DNA of 64,000 nt from Eucalyptus grandis (GCF_016545825.1 NC_052619.1:15081501-15145500), one strand, 5' to 3'; counted from the first letter of the stretch, positions 1 through 10,430 are shown. Numbers and translations are program-made. Notes: generated by a model not told the origin, from the sequence alone.

Positions 1-117
1 CCATGACGGATGGAGTATCTTAAGCAGTCCAACATTTAGTAAGGAAGCTCTCAAATATATGAATTACATGTCTTCCTTTTCTGTTTGTTTGCAATGATGT
101 TTCTATTATGGCAACAG

Positions 118-800
118 AGAATTTATTCAGAATCTCGAACTGTTTTGTGACAGCCGTGGAGGCACCCCACTTTATTGCAATGGACATGACCTTCCGGAAC
201 ACAGCAGGGCCAGAGAAGGGACAGGCCGTAGCTGTCCGGAACAGTGGTGACCGGTCCACATTCTACCGGTGCAGCTTCGAGGGGTACCAAGACACTCTCT
301 TTACGCACTTCTTCAGGCAATCCTATAGAGAGTGCGACATCTACGGCACGGTTGACTTCATCTTTGGAGATGCAACCGCGGTGTTTGAGAAGTGCAATGT
401 ATACCCTCGCCGCCCCCAAAAAGGCCAGTACAATGCCATAACCGCTCAAGCGAGGTCCAATGGGGACGAGGAAACGGGCATCTACTTCCGAAATTGCACC
501 ATCAGAGCTGCCGATGACCTGGCCAAGAGCAATTACTATGTGGAGACATATCTAGGGCGGCCGTGGAAGGACTACTCGAGGACGGTTTACATGCATACGT
601 TCATGGACAGTCTGATTCACCCTGCGGGTTGGCACGATTGGAATGGGACTGATTTTGCGCTGAGCACACTCTACTATGCAGAACACAATAATACCGGACC
701 TGGCTCCAACACCACGAACCGAGTTAATTGGCCTGGATACCATGTGATTAGCTCGGACAAGGAACCGGATTTTGGCGGATCAAACTTCTTCCCTGGATGA
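118..800 (+). CDS. Pectin methylesterase (pectinesterase), 3'-terminal exon
   Basis: This is the C-terminal catalytic part of a cell-wall pectinesterase, which removes methyl esters from homogalacturonan and releases methanol. Family hallmarks appear in order: GPEKGQAV (oxyanion Gln, about nt 222), GYQDTLF (Gln and acid Asp, about nt 285-305), YGTVDFIFGDA (nucleophile Asp, about nt 354), a QAR motif, and YLGRPWK (Arg/Trp, about nt 550-570). Upstream exons, including the signal peptide and any PMEI-like pro-region, lie outside the window. I place the exon start after the acceptor ...GGCAACAG at 117, because homology to the beta-helix begins there; the ATG at 108 is probably intronic. The C-terminus stops at NFFPG and lacks the usual W-L-P-x-T-G-V-P tail, so it is about 10 residues short. 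That may be natural or a late frameshift. It converges on the PMEI-domain gene downstream. Confidence 0.88.
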
Positions 801-1408
801 ATGAACCGACGCTGCGGATGAAGAAGACTTCTACACCTAATTATTCTTAGTTTGCTGCTGGACAAGCAATTGTCTTAGAGGGAGCAACTCACGTTGTAAG
901 TTTGAGGGAGTAACTTTCCAAGTTGTGTTAGGGTTAGCTCGTTTTGATAGCCGTTATTCTTTTGTTCTTGTTTTCATTTTAGGAATCGATTTCCAGCAAG
1001 AGTTCCGGAGAGATTTAGGATCCACATGCTGGGTAATATAACAAGGTGTTTTTTTTTTTTGCTATTTCTATAGTCGTCGAGGTCGATCAGGACTAAACCG
1101 AAGACGGAAACTTTTCTCGTAAAGCATATTATTATTCTCGCCGCTTGCACAAGATCCAACATACTCTAATAATCTTACGGAGTAAGACCTAATGATTCGA
1201 CATGTTGTTGATAAGATGGAAAGAGCTACCCTTGTTCGCAAATCACTACGTATTTCGATCTTCCCATTACATGAAATTCAAGAACATGAATCGCATGCAG
1301 ACTGAGCTCGGCCAATCTCAATCATGAGTCACAACAAGAGCCGACTGTATATAAGAGACGTCGTTACGAATTTAAAGAATAAAAAGAGAGGCTCATTCCA
1401 ACCTCCAT
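801..1408. other. Convergent intergenic region between PME and PMEI-like genes
   Basis: This is the 3' flank of two genes transcribed towards each other. It is AT-rich, with a poly-T run near 1050. No coding signal seen. A TATATAAG string near 1348 has no plausible gene downstream. Confidence 0.5.
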
Positions 1409-2020
1409 TCAAGCCTTCAGGAGCTTGACGATGCCCAAGGCGTTGTTGCACAGCTGCCGGAAGATCTGGTTCCTATGAGACAAGAGGTCCTGCCCAGTCG
1501 CCACCTGCTGGAACACAGCCTCGCAAGCGTCAGCATCGGCTATGGCCGTCTGCACCCACGTGTGCACGTCGCCGTATGCCTTCACGGTCAGCGCAGCGAG
1601 CGAGTCATCGAGCTGCTCGACCGCATCTACGTAGTGCTCGGCGCAGTCGCTGAGCCCCTGCTGGACATCGGGCGCGAGCGTGATGTCATTGAGCAGGCCC
1701 TGGATGTGCGCTGACGTGTCGCTGGCGTTGGTGGTCGCAAAGCGGAGAGCGGCGATGGCGAGGACGCCGATGTCGGTGGCCGAGCCGACCTCCGGGACAG
1801 ACTGGAGGCTCAAGACGCACAGGTCCTTGCGCTTCAACTTTGCGCAGACCTCGTCCACGAGGTTGGTGGTGGAGGCCTTGGCAGCAGTGGTGGCGTTGGT
1901 GGCGGCGGAGGCGTTGGTGGCAGCGTGGTGACCGCCGTGAGCGGCAACGCCACTGTGGCCGAGGAGGGCGAGGCAGAGAGCCAGGGGCAAGAGAGAGGCG
2001 AAGAGCGAGGACATCTTCAT
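1409..2020 (-). CDS. Invertase/pectin methylesterase inhibitor domain protein (PMEI family)
   Basis: An intact single-exon protein of 203 residues, the usual family size (about 170-210). Residues 1-27 form a signal peptide ending near VAA, so the product is secreted to the wall. An Ala/Thr/Asn-rich linker (about 33-53) with NAS and NAT N-glycosylation sequons follows. The PMEI four-helix bundle then runs to the end. The diagnostic disulphide cysteines are present: C59 and C68 eight residues apart in the helical hairpin, then C126 (LSDCAEHY) and C166 (DADACEAVF). A further C191 (QLCNNAL) lies in the last helix. The family inhibits either PME or acid invertase; sequence alone does not decide, and the ATD, LDDSLAAL and Pla-a-1-like spacing is common in 'putative invertase inhibitors'. 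ATG at 2018-2020 is chosen; a second in-frame Met follows two codons later. Confidence 0.88.
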   Translation of the reverse strand: MKMSSLFASLLPLALCLALLGHSGVAAHGGHHAATNASAATNATTAAKASTTNLVDEVCAKLKRKDLCVLSLQSVPEVGSATDIGVLAIAALRFATTNASDTSAHIQGLLNDITLAPDVQQGLSDCAEHYVDAVEQLDDSLAALTVKAYGDVHTWVQTAIADADACEAVFQQVATGQDLLSHRNQIFRQLCNNALGIVKLLKA

Positions 2021-2412
2021 GGTGTCCGTGTTATTTCTCTGTTTCCCTCCCTTCGGTGGGGGAGTTTCGTGGAACGGTTGGTGGGAGTGAGGAGAAAGGA
2101 GGGTTGGGGGAGTGATAACGTAGAGATGGGGTTGTTAATAAAGCTGTTTCAAGGAACAAAACATGGTTTGCGTACGGTTTGTATTAGTTGGGCTAAATGG
2201 AGGTCGATGGTTTGGAGGAGGAGAGAGACGCCAGCCAGTTACAGCAGGACGCGGTCAACCGCCGCTCCACCGTCCTTTGTTTGCCAGACATCCACCCCTT
2301 CCGCGCGCTAAATTAATCCTCCTTTGACTATAATTTCATCTTCCAAAGCTGATTTCACGGAGTTTTGGCCTAACGACTCTTGGACGATGGGTGGGATTCA
2401 TAGTTTGAAAAT
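2021..2412. promoter_or_regulatory. 5' flank of the PMEI-like gene
   Basis: Upstream sequence of the minus-strand PMEI gene, ending at the MULE-type element. A TTTATTAACA string (minus strand, near 2137-2146) could be a weak TATA box; nothing else recognisable. Confidence 0.3.
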
Positions 2413-3037
2413 GGGAAAATGTCACAAATGGTCCATAAACTTCTACTTAATATGCAATTTCGTTCATGAACTTTCGATTTGCTCAATTTAGTCCCTAAAC
2501 TATCGATAAGTGTCCAATCTTAGTCCTTGATTATTTGAAAATTGACCAATTTCGTCTTTCCGATAGTTAAAGTTAATGGAATTGGGCATTTTAGTCTTTT
2601 TTTTTCTTCTTCTCATCTCTTCCCTCCGCCAACCATGGCGGAGGGAAGCCGGCGTCCAGCGAGGGTTGCCCTCGCCTAGGCTAGCTAGGGGTGCCCTCCC
2701 TGGCGTCGGGCGAGGGCCGTCCATGCCTGCATCGGGTGAGGGCCTGCCCTTGTCGGTGTCGAGCAAGGGGTGCCCTCGCTAGATCTAGCAAGGTGGCACT
2801 AGCCGCCCCGCGAGGTGACCCTCACTAGATGCCGACTTCCCTCCGCCGGCTCCACCATAGCCGACGGAGGGAAGAGAGAAGAAGAAGAAGAAAAAAAATA
2901 ATCCACTTAACGATTTGAACGAAAGGATTAGATCGGACAATTATCGATAGTTTATGGACCAAATTGAGCAAATTGAAAGTTCAGGGACAAGATTACACAT
3001 TAAGTAGAAATCCATGGGCTATTTGTGACATTTTCCC
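2413..3037. mobile_element. Non-autonomous Mutator-like (MULE-type) TIR element, 625 bp
   Basis: Long terminal inverted repeats of about 120 bp: the left end GGGAAAATGTCACAAATGG matches the reverse complement of the right end, and pairing continues through a CTCAATTT...AAACTATCGAT block. A 9-bp target-site duplication flanks it (TTTGAAAAT at 2404-2412, ATTGAAAAT at 3038-3046, one mismatch), as expected for Mutator-superfamily insertions. The centre is GC-rich with GCGAGGG/CCCTCGC words and a second internal inverted pair around TCCCTCCGCC. No transposase. Confidence 0.8.
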
Positions 3038-3229
3038 ATTGAAAATCCTAGCTAGCCCGACTGCCGGTCCCGAATCGGCCGGTTTGAGGTTGGCCCAATT
3101 CCAAGTCCGAGTTTCGATATCTACTTTTCCTTTCTTTTTTGAAATGTAATGGAATTAGTTAAGTTTTCAATTAAAAAATAATACAAAGACTAATTTTGTC
3201 ACTAAAACAAAGCACATTTTGACCAAATG

Positions 3230-4743
3230 GGTCGTCCCTATAAGGGAGAAAATATTAAGTGCACTGATGATGCCAACTCAAAAAAAAAATTACTCCATTC
3301 ATCTTGCGACACATGTCGCAAACGTGGGGCCATTGTCAGTCATTGTCTCCCCTTCGAGAAAATATTGTTTACGTGGGCCACGTGTCCAACATGGGCCCAT
3401 GTTGTCAAGCCAACTTCTCCCCACTTTTCTATCTTCTCTCTAGAAAACCTCACTTTTCAATCTCTACTCTCTTCTCTCTCCTAGCATACTTTCTCTTGGT
3501 CGATGTGGACGAACAACCAACCACCTCGACCTCCGTGGCAACCACCTCCTCCAATATGTCCGGGAAGGTGCATGAGTGCTCAATCTACCAAAAGAGCTTC
3601 CCCACTGACCAAGATCTCGGTGGGCTCAAGAGGTGCCACTATGAGGCCCCCACTCCTGCCTCCTCGACCGCCGCTGCTGTTGCTATTGCCGCCTTGACTG
3701 TCAATCGGGTGAGAGAGCATGTAAAGGAGGGAGAGAGAAGAGAGAGGAGATAGAAAAGTGGGGAGAAAATGGCTAAGAGAGTGCAAAGAAGGGAGAGAGA
3801 AGGAGAGGAGAGAGAGAAGTGGGGGGAATTAGCTTGACAACGTGGGCCCACATTAGACACGTGGCGTAATTTAAGGTGCCTCTTATTTGCCACGTTGGAG
3901 CACCAGATGTAACAAATATTTTCTCCCTCTCCCTCCTTCCTTCACTCTCTTCTCTTCCTTCTCTCTCCTTTGATGCACTTGTTTTTCTTCTTTTTTCTCA
4001 CGCCACAACCGCAAAGCTCAAGCCCAAAACTTGAAGTTGCCATGGCCACGAAGCTCGACCTCAAGAAACCGAGGTCATGAGCTCGAGATATAGCAACCAT
4101 GGTCGTGAGCTCGTGTTCACATAGCTGCTCTGACCTCATGCTCTTGGCTCAAGCCCTAATATGTGTCCTCGAGTGTGGCAACCATGGATGGGAGTTCAAA
4201 GCTCGGGCCACCATGGCCATGAGCTCGAAGCTCAAGTGACTGTTGCCATGAGCTCGAGGCTAAACTCAAAACTTGAGTAGCCATCGCTACCCCAAGCTTC
4301 AAGTTCGCCGCTGCCTTCGCCTTCACTTCCACCTCGTCCGTTGTTTATGCTGACCCTTGGTCAACCTCAACTTAACCCAAATTCGAGGTCAAGCTTACTC
4401 TAGATCACAAATCTAGGACTCACTCGACCTTAGATCCAAAATCTGAGGCTCAAGTTCACCGACGAGCTTGAGCTCGATGACAGAGGACTAAAACGGGGTG
4501 AGGTGGTGGTGAAAGGGGATGTACATCTGTTGTCATCCTGTCGGTGTGAAAGGAAGAAGAAGAAGGAAAAAAAGGAAAAAAAGAAGAGAGGGAAGAGAGG
4601 AGCGAGACGGTGAGGAAGGGAGAGAGGGAGATAGTGGCTGACCATGGACTTGCGTGTGACATGTGTCACAAGATGAATGGACTAATTTTTTTTCTGAGTT
4701 GGCATCGGAGTTGTACTTAATATTTTCTCAAAAGTAAGGGACC
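3230..4743. mobile_element. TIR element of about 1.5 kb containing a nested relative
   Basis: The block at 3238-3315 (GAGAAAATATTAAGT..., then GATGCCAACTCA..., then TTGCGACACATGTCGC) recurs as its reverse complement at about 4655-4740, giving inverted termini of about 85 bp. The interior holds the nested element at about 3357-3927 and a GAGCTC-rich stretch (about 4010-4470) that repeats CCATGGxCATGAGCTCG-like words. No transposase domain. The exact outer boundary is uncertain by about 10 bp and no clear target duplication was found. Confidence 0.6.
3357..3927. mobile_element. Nested TIR element, about 570 bp
   Basis: The left arm (GAGAAAATATT, TTTACGTGG, CACGTGTC, TGGGCCCA, TTGTCAAGC) is mirrored in reverse complement by 3830-3927 (GCTTGACAACG, TGGGCCCACATT, ACACGTGGC, AATATTTTCTC). 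It sits inside the larger element and shares its terminal GAGAAAATATT word, so the two belong to related families. The interior is a purine-rich GAGAGA stretch. Confidence 0.6.
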
Positions 4744-4778
4744 AGAAGTGTAATTTTATTTTAGAAATTTTTACGCGT

Positions 4779-5251
4779 AGACACTATGTGTCAATAGCCA
4801 AACTTGACTTAACAATTTCAGACATAATTTGGTTGGTAATGTTGACCAAAAGACTTACATTATGGAGTATAAGGATTAAAGTTGAAACCAAAATCAATAA
4901 AGACCAAAAGTAAGAACCTCCCAAAATTACTAGAGCAAAAGTGTATATACATAATGTGATTTGATTAGAGCTCATTGGTTCTAGAATGGGCCGGTTTTTA
5001 ACTAGAACAGACGCCACGTCTTAATGGCCAAACTTTACTCGACAATTTCCAAACACAATTTGATTGGTAATGTTGACCAAAAGACTTATATTATGGCTGG
5101 AGAATAGTATAAGGTTTAAAGTTGAAACCAAAAAATGGATAAAGACTAAAAGTAAGAACCTCCCAAAATTACTAGACCAAAAGTGTACATATATAATGTG
5201 ATTTGATTAGGAGTCATCAGTTCTAGAGTGGGGCGGTTTCTAACCTAAAAA
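4779..5251. repeat. Two-unit direct tandem repeat, period 230 bp
   Basis: 4779-5008 is repeated as 5009-5251. Shared words include GGTAATGTTGACCAAAAGAC, AGTAAGAACCTCCCAAAAT and ATAATGTGATTTGATTAG. The units differ by scattered substitutions and a few short indels. No coding content. Confidence 0.8.
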
Positions 5252-5325
5252 CAAGGAACTGAATTGGAGGATTCTAGAACTAGGCTAGAATTGAAGCGGC
5301 CGGGAACCGACATGGGAATTGGGCC

Positions 5326-5835
5326 ATGTATAGTTGGCCTGAGAGGGTGGGAGGTTGTGGAAGGTGGCCTTATGAAACATTTCAGACATTAGAACACCAT
5401 TTCACAATACACAACACTGCACAGTGCTGCGAAGGAAATGCACAAGTGCTTACCATCGAAGGACCCGTCGAAGAAGATCGTAAAAGAGGCTTGAAGCGCT
5501 CGTTGAAGAAGATCATAGCTAAGGCTCTAGGCCAAATCTCGACTCGACCAAACTTGCCGGAGGCGAAGCGAATATCTAACAACCTGCTTAACATGCTTGA
5601 TGATTCGAAGGGCGTCACGGACCGAGATATGGTGATTCAAGTTCTTGATTTCGTCATCAAAAGCTTTGAGGAGAAGATACTCGTCCCTCATGCATTGTCG
5701 GTTACAGATCTAAGCTTCGAAGAGGCCATGACCTCATCAGTCCCATTAATTCTAGATCAAAGCTTTGAAGCGACCCCATCGATTCTAGATTTAAATAATG
5801 AGGGGAGAGTACAAAGAGGTAAACTAAAAATATGA
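5326..5835 (+). CDS. Orphan ORF of 169 codons, unrecognised
   Basis: A Met-to-stop reading frame starting at ATG 5326. The middle (about residues 45-135) has protein-like composition: a basic stretch (KRGLKRSLKKIIAKALGQ), then alternating hydrophobic and charged residues that could form helices (ISNNLLNMLDD, VIQVLDFVIKSFEEKIL). I recognise no domain, signal peptide or membrane segment. The first 30 residues look like random translation, so the true start may be later or an upstream exon may exist. It sits just downstream of the 230-bp tandem repeat in element-rich sequence and could be a decayed gene fragment. Confidence 0.25.
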   Translation: MYSWPERVGGCGRWPYETFQTLEHHFTIHNTAQCCEGNAQVLTIEGPVEEDRKRGLKRSLKKIIAKALGQISTRPNLPEAKRISNNLLNMLDDSKGVTDRDMVIQVLDFVIKSFEEKILVPHALSVTDLSFEEAMTSSVPLILDQSFEATPSILDLNNEGRVQRGKLKI

Positions 5836-6469
5836 CAGAATTAGGTGCATCAAGCCAAACATAAGCAATATGAATATTATTTCAGTCCAGTCTAAATTCT
5901 TTGATTTAATTCTATACTGAGAATCGGAAACCATACCAATTATTCATGAATCAGTTCCCACGGGAACTACCTAGAACTGGCCTGGTCCAACCAAGGACCA
6001 GCACAAGCGCTCGCCCCTTTGATTGTGTCGTCATAACCCAATATCTATGTTGTACCTTTAGTCATCGTACCAGTCCTTTCCTGTTATACAGGAGAAGGTA
6101 GCAACCTCGAGGTGATGTCGGAATAAAGAATTTCTAATGGTCAGCCAATCATGAATCAAGTGGACATAGATTACGAATGAGATTTCAGGGCTCTATCCAC
6201 ATGTACAAATTTCAGCAAACGTCGATGGTCGCATCGTGTGTGAAACTCTTGGTCCAAACCAAAATTCTTGGTAGATGGACGAGAGAACCTCACAAAGTAG
6301 TTAGCTACCAACTTTGACAACTATTTTCGGGGCAGGAAAATGGAAAAGGGAAAAAAAAACCATTATTTAGACGTACGATGTCACAGTGCATTAATCAATC
6401 TTCTGGTATATATGCATGCCAACCGATTTCTTCTCAAAATTAAAATTTTTGAACATTTATTGATTGATA
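5836..6469. other. Intergenic, nothing recognised
   Basis: Moderately AT-rich sequence with no coding signal, inverted termini or repeats that I could see. Confidence 0.4.
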
Positions 6470-6960
6470 ACGAGAGACTCATGCAAGTACAAGTCCAATT
6501 TATATCGAAGTGCTTAATACGGTACTATGACCTAGGACAGGTCCATATGCGAAGGAGTGAGAACATTCTTGTCTCCACGTTCATTTGTAATCTAAAACAT
6601 TAAAATGCATGGCTTGAGGTTTTTAGGTTGTAATAATCCATTTTGGCTATAAAAAAAATTACTTGTAGCCCATTGAATTTATCAAAAAATTTGCACAACT
6701 ATGTTAATAGTGAATATTTTTTCCAATTTGCCCCCACAACTTGATAGAGTTCAATGACCAACTATAGGAATTATCAATACGTACTTCCTGTAAGTTATTA
6801 CTAAATAATGTTTGACTAGAGATGAAGTACTATTAAAATCGAAACGTGCATGTGTATGTACATATGAAAAAAGAATATTCTCTAAGGTTTCAACCCGCGT
6901 TCGTTGGCCAAGATTAGTCCCCACGTTGACATAAAAATGCAGGCTCGCCTATTTTAGAAG
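6470..6960. repeat. Dispersed repeat, copy A
   Basis: A diverged direct relative of 9112-9660. The shared order is AGAGACTC-TGCAAG, a TTTATA-TCGAAG block, AATGCATG...TTTTTAGGTT, a 'GCCCATTGAATTT'-like block, TTCAATG.CC, and ACATGTA...AAAAGAATA. It may be an old LTR or non-coding element. Confidence 0.5.
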
Positions 6961-7378
6961 AAAGCTAGAGCTGGACAAGAAAGTCCGGAGTTGCAAATCA
7001 GCTGTCGGCCTTTGACCAACTTTAAGGTTGGCCTGTTTCGCGTCCGGCCACCACATGTCCCACCACACGTCAATGACGACCTCGTACAATTGAAACTCTT
7101 TCCGATGCGCATGAAGATGAAGCAGTGGCCATGAAATACAGCTTGATTAAATAGCTTCAGTAGGGACAACGTACAAGCCACGGCAAATTACGGTAAACCG
7201 AGTACATGTAATAACTTAAATCTGATCAAGTAGTTCAATTTCTGCAAAATTCAGTCAGATATGTACCTTGCGAAGTCGGAAAAGAAAGTGCAAAAAGAAG
7301 TGCATGGCAGATATGAGCTGCATGTACCGACTAAAAAAATACAGAAGATTTGAGCTGCATGCCAAGATTAGAGAAAGA

Positions 7379-7400
7379 GAGAGAGAGAGAGAGAGAGAGG
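7379..7400. repeat. (GA)n microsatellite
   Basis: About 11 GA dinucleotides in non-coding sequence. Confidence 0.9.
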
Positions 7401-7810
7401 CTGTTCTGTAATGGGAACGTGATAAGTCATGGACAAAAGAAGTGGGATCGAAGTTTCGGTGGTTGTATGTAGCTGGGTCTTGTCTTCTCTCTTCTTGTCC
7501 CTACTCGCTCGTGGCTGAATGATTCTTGAGCTGTTCCATGTCTACACAGGTCGTACCTATTTTTATATTCTTCCCATCTGTTGGATTGGCGCGGACTCCA
7601 TCTAATAAATACACCACCATCTCTTCTCAACTTCCTCACATCTTTTTGTTGGTTTTAATCCTTGTCCCGGTTCCTCTCTCTCTCTCTCTCTCTCTGGTGC
7701 ACATGTTCCTGCACCGATCAAGGCACCGATCAAGGCACGCGAAAGGTCAAACGCGAGGAGAAATGAAGGCCGATCTCAGGTTCGCTTTGTTCTGGGCAAC
7801 TTTGTTGATC

Positions 7811-7929
7811 GGGTATTGAGCTTCTATCGCAAAGCTTCTGACATATATCGAACCCCTGCAGAGGAAAATAGTTTGTCAGAAAGCTTTACGGTTTTGATAG
7901 GAAAGGCTTTGCGATAAAGCTCAATACCC
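7811..7929. repeat. Short imperfect hairpin with nested inverted repeats
   Basis: The arm at 7811-7835 (GGGTATTGAGCTT-C-TATCGCAAAGC) pairs with 7905-7929 over about 24 bp with a single bulged C. A second, overlapping inverted pair joins about 7830-7844 (AAAGCTTCTGACA) with about 7874-7890 (TGTCAGAAAGCTTT). The size (119 bp) and arm length suit either a tiny foldback element or a small-RNA precursor. No expression evidence is available. Confidence 0.65.
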
Positions 7930-8126
7930 TATCGAAGAAGTTGAATTGTCTCTATTTTCCCCGTCTTCTTTCCTGCCTCTCGTCCGCTCGTCCCTTGTCG
8001 ACTGCTGCACAAGGTTTAAAGCTTACTTCTTTAACCTCTTATTGTCTTCTCCCTCATATTTTTACAAGTACCGCACAAACTCGCGTGGTTGTTCTTCGAT
8101 CTTGTCTTGGCTGTTTTGGGTGTGAG

Positions 8127-8362
8127 GAAAACCAGGGGCTGATGGCTCGGCGGCGACTGCAAACCTGGTCACAGAGGCAACTGATCTCTCAAATGTAAGA
8201 ATCAACAATACATTTTTATGAAGTTCGTTTCCCTTTTTCCTTCCTTATTTTCTTCTTATGTGGCTCGCCTCTGACTTTCGTCTTTTGTCCTTTTTGGTGC
8301 TTGGATTGATTTTGCAGCTTACAGGGATAGGGTCGGAGAAAGTCGCGATGAAGAGTGCCTAA
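8127..8362 (+). CDS. Possible 3' end of a small spliced gene (two exons)
   Basis: An open segment 8127-8194 reads GADGSAATANLVTEATDLSN and ends at a good donor (AAT|GTAAGA). After an intron of 123 bp with a clean acceptor (TTGATTTTGCAG at 8317), the same phase continues from 8318 as LTGIGSEKVAMKSA and stops at 8360-8362. The splice sites and phase agree, but I recognise no family. The exon start at 8127 (after TGTGAG) is a guess and no first exon was identified. Confidence 0.22.
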
Positions 8363-9111
8363 AGAGAAGGATCGTTCTTTACCAAAAACAAAATATATAT
8401 ATAAAAAACTTTACCAAAAAGAAAAAAGAGAAGGATCGTTTCAGAGGCTCGCTTGGATTACGACTATCCCTAGAGAGGTGATTGATTATAATAAGTATAT
8501 TTACAATTTTATTTTGTATCTTCTGGAGCTAAAAAAAGAAGAAGAAAAGAGGACCAAATGGTTGTGGGAAAATCCAGCATATGTCGTAAATGTCGCGTGT
8601 CCTAAATCTCATAAGACTTGAGATTCTCGTCACGGGACTCGTCCTCCGTGGGGCTTTGATTTGGACGGGCACAGCCTTTTAGGGCATGTACGCTAGCAAT
8701 CTCGTGTCTCGAAGACATCCCAACTTGTAGATGTTCCCCTTCGGCTCCGCGAAAGCGGTCGACATCACGCGATGTGACTTCTTTAAACCCCAAGATGTGG
8801 ACATTCTTGGGAAAACAATAACGGTGGCCTTTTAGTTCGAAAGAAAAGAACGAAGATGTTACCAAATCTTACTATTTCAAGGTATCAATACTGCATAATT
8901 TATTGCCCTAATTACCCCATATCTTTTTCTTTCCGAGCGGTGGGAAAACCCCCTTCTTGCTTTGCATCACGAGGACTCCGAGGTCCGAGCTAAACTATGG
9001 ATGGAGCCATTTAAGATCCTACTCGGGACCATAAATGTTACCTTAATTATGATACGAATTTGTATCGGGTGGGTTAGTTGGGCTCTCCCGGACTAATTGA
9101 TGGATCTTATT
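8363..9111. other. Intergenic, nothing recognised
   Basis: It contains a short imperfect direct repeat (AGAGAAGGATCGTT at about 8360 and 8427). No coding signal. Confidence 0.4.
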
Positions 9112-9660
9112 AGAGACTCGTGCAAGCCCAAAGTCTATTTATACCGAAGAGCCTTATCTATGTTTGTTCATAATCTATAACATCTAAATGCATGTGATTC
9201 AAGATTTTTAGGTTACGTTAGACCATTTTAGCCTAAATAATAGCTTCTGGCTCATTAAATTTCTCAACGGATTCAAAAACGAGTTGATAACAAATATTGT
9301 CATTTCATTTTGTCCCACATAACGATAAAGTTTGATGCCCATTTATAGAGTTATGAAAATGTAGCTCCTATAGAATAACAAACTCAACATAAAACTGATT
9401 ATCGTTGTACTTTTAAGTGCAAGAACATCACATTAATTACTGAATAATCATTGACAAATTTTCTTCCCACTTAAAAGAATCATTCATAGACTGTGAATCT
9501 TTCTATTATGTATGAAATATGATTCAAATCGAAACATACATGTACACGAACCAAAAGAATACTCAGTACTTTTCCACACATTTTGGTTAGAGCTTGTCTA
9601 GTAATTAAAGAATTAGAGTGAAGATTAGTCCTCTCCTTGAAATGAAATTTCTAACTCGCC
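9112..9660. repeat. Dispersed repeat, copy B
   Basis: Partner of 6470-6960 in the same orientation (see copy A). The words AGAGACTCGTGCAAGCCCAA and TTATACCGAAGAG match the start of copy A, and CGAAACATACATG matches its end. Confidence 0.5.
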
Positions 9661-9673
9661 TATAAAGAAAAAA

Positions 9674-9936
9674 GGTGAAAATTACCACAAAATAACCTCT
9701 AAACTTATTGCATTTATATCAATTCAATCCTAAAGTTTTTATTGTCCCAATTTAATCCGAAATTTTTTTTACATTTTGCCAATTAAGTTTATTTAATCAA
9801 TTTTGACAGAAATTACTAACGTGGACGCCGATTATTTTACATGAGATAGAACAATTTTAATAATTTTTTTGAATTTTTATTTATTTTTCTTTTCTTTTCC
9901 TTTTTTTTCTTTTATTTTCCTTCTTTTTTTATTTTA

Positions 9937-10010
<74 letters not shown>

Positions 10011-10430
10011 GGCCAACAACGGTCATCAAAGTTTGTCAGCCACAAGGTGAGGGTCGAGAAACCCTTGCTAGGCGCCAACAAGGGTCACAACCCTCACTTG
10101 ACCTCATCTAAATTTGGGCAAGGCCATTGCAGCCATGGGCTACAATTGTTGTGCCTTACAACCTCACCCACCACAATGGGAAAAAAAAAAAAAAAAAAAT
10201 ATTATAATAAATTTGAAAAATATTTAAAAAAAATTAAAAAAATTGTCCATATCAGCTTTGATTATGTCTCCTAGGACGGCTAGTATCTACATCCTTGATT
10301 TTCAATTAAAATTGGCTGAATGTACTCAATTATTAAATCATGAAAATGTTTAGAATTAAATTGACATAACTGAGGAGTTTAAAACTGAATTAACATAAAT
10401 ACAATAGATTTATGATTTTTTAGATAATTT
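9674..10430. mobile_element. MULE-type MITE with an internal (CT)32 tract
   Basis: The left arm (about 9680-9800: ACCTCTAAACTTATTGCATTT, TCAATTCAATCCTAAA...) is mirrored by the right arm (about 10290-10425: ...TTAGAATTAAATTGACATAA, AATACAATAGATTTATGA). It is flanked by AAGAAAAAA (9665-9673) and AAGAAAAAG (10431-10439), a plausible 9-bp target duplication. The centre holds (CT)32 at 9941-10005, a GC-richer block and a poly-A run near 10182-10199. One-armed relatives lie near 35,670-35,960 and 36,700-36,860. Confidence 0.6.
9941..10005. repeat. (CT)32 microsatellite
   Basis: An uninterrupted CT tract inside the MITE. Confidence 0.95.

Noticed and set aside
1347..1356. TATATAAG string as a promoter
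   Set aside because: No gene begins downstream on that strand; it sits in the 3' flanks of convergent genes.
9869..10111. ORF with a long Ser-Leu repeat
   Set aside because: It is a translation of the (CT)32 microsatellite inside a MITE.
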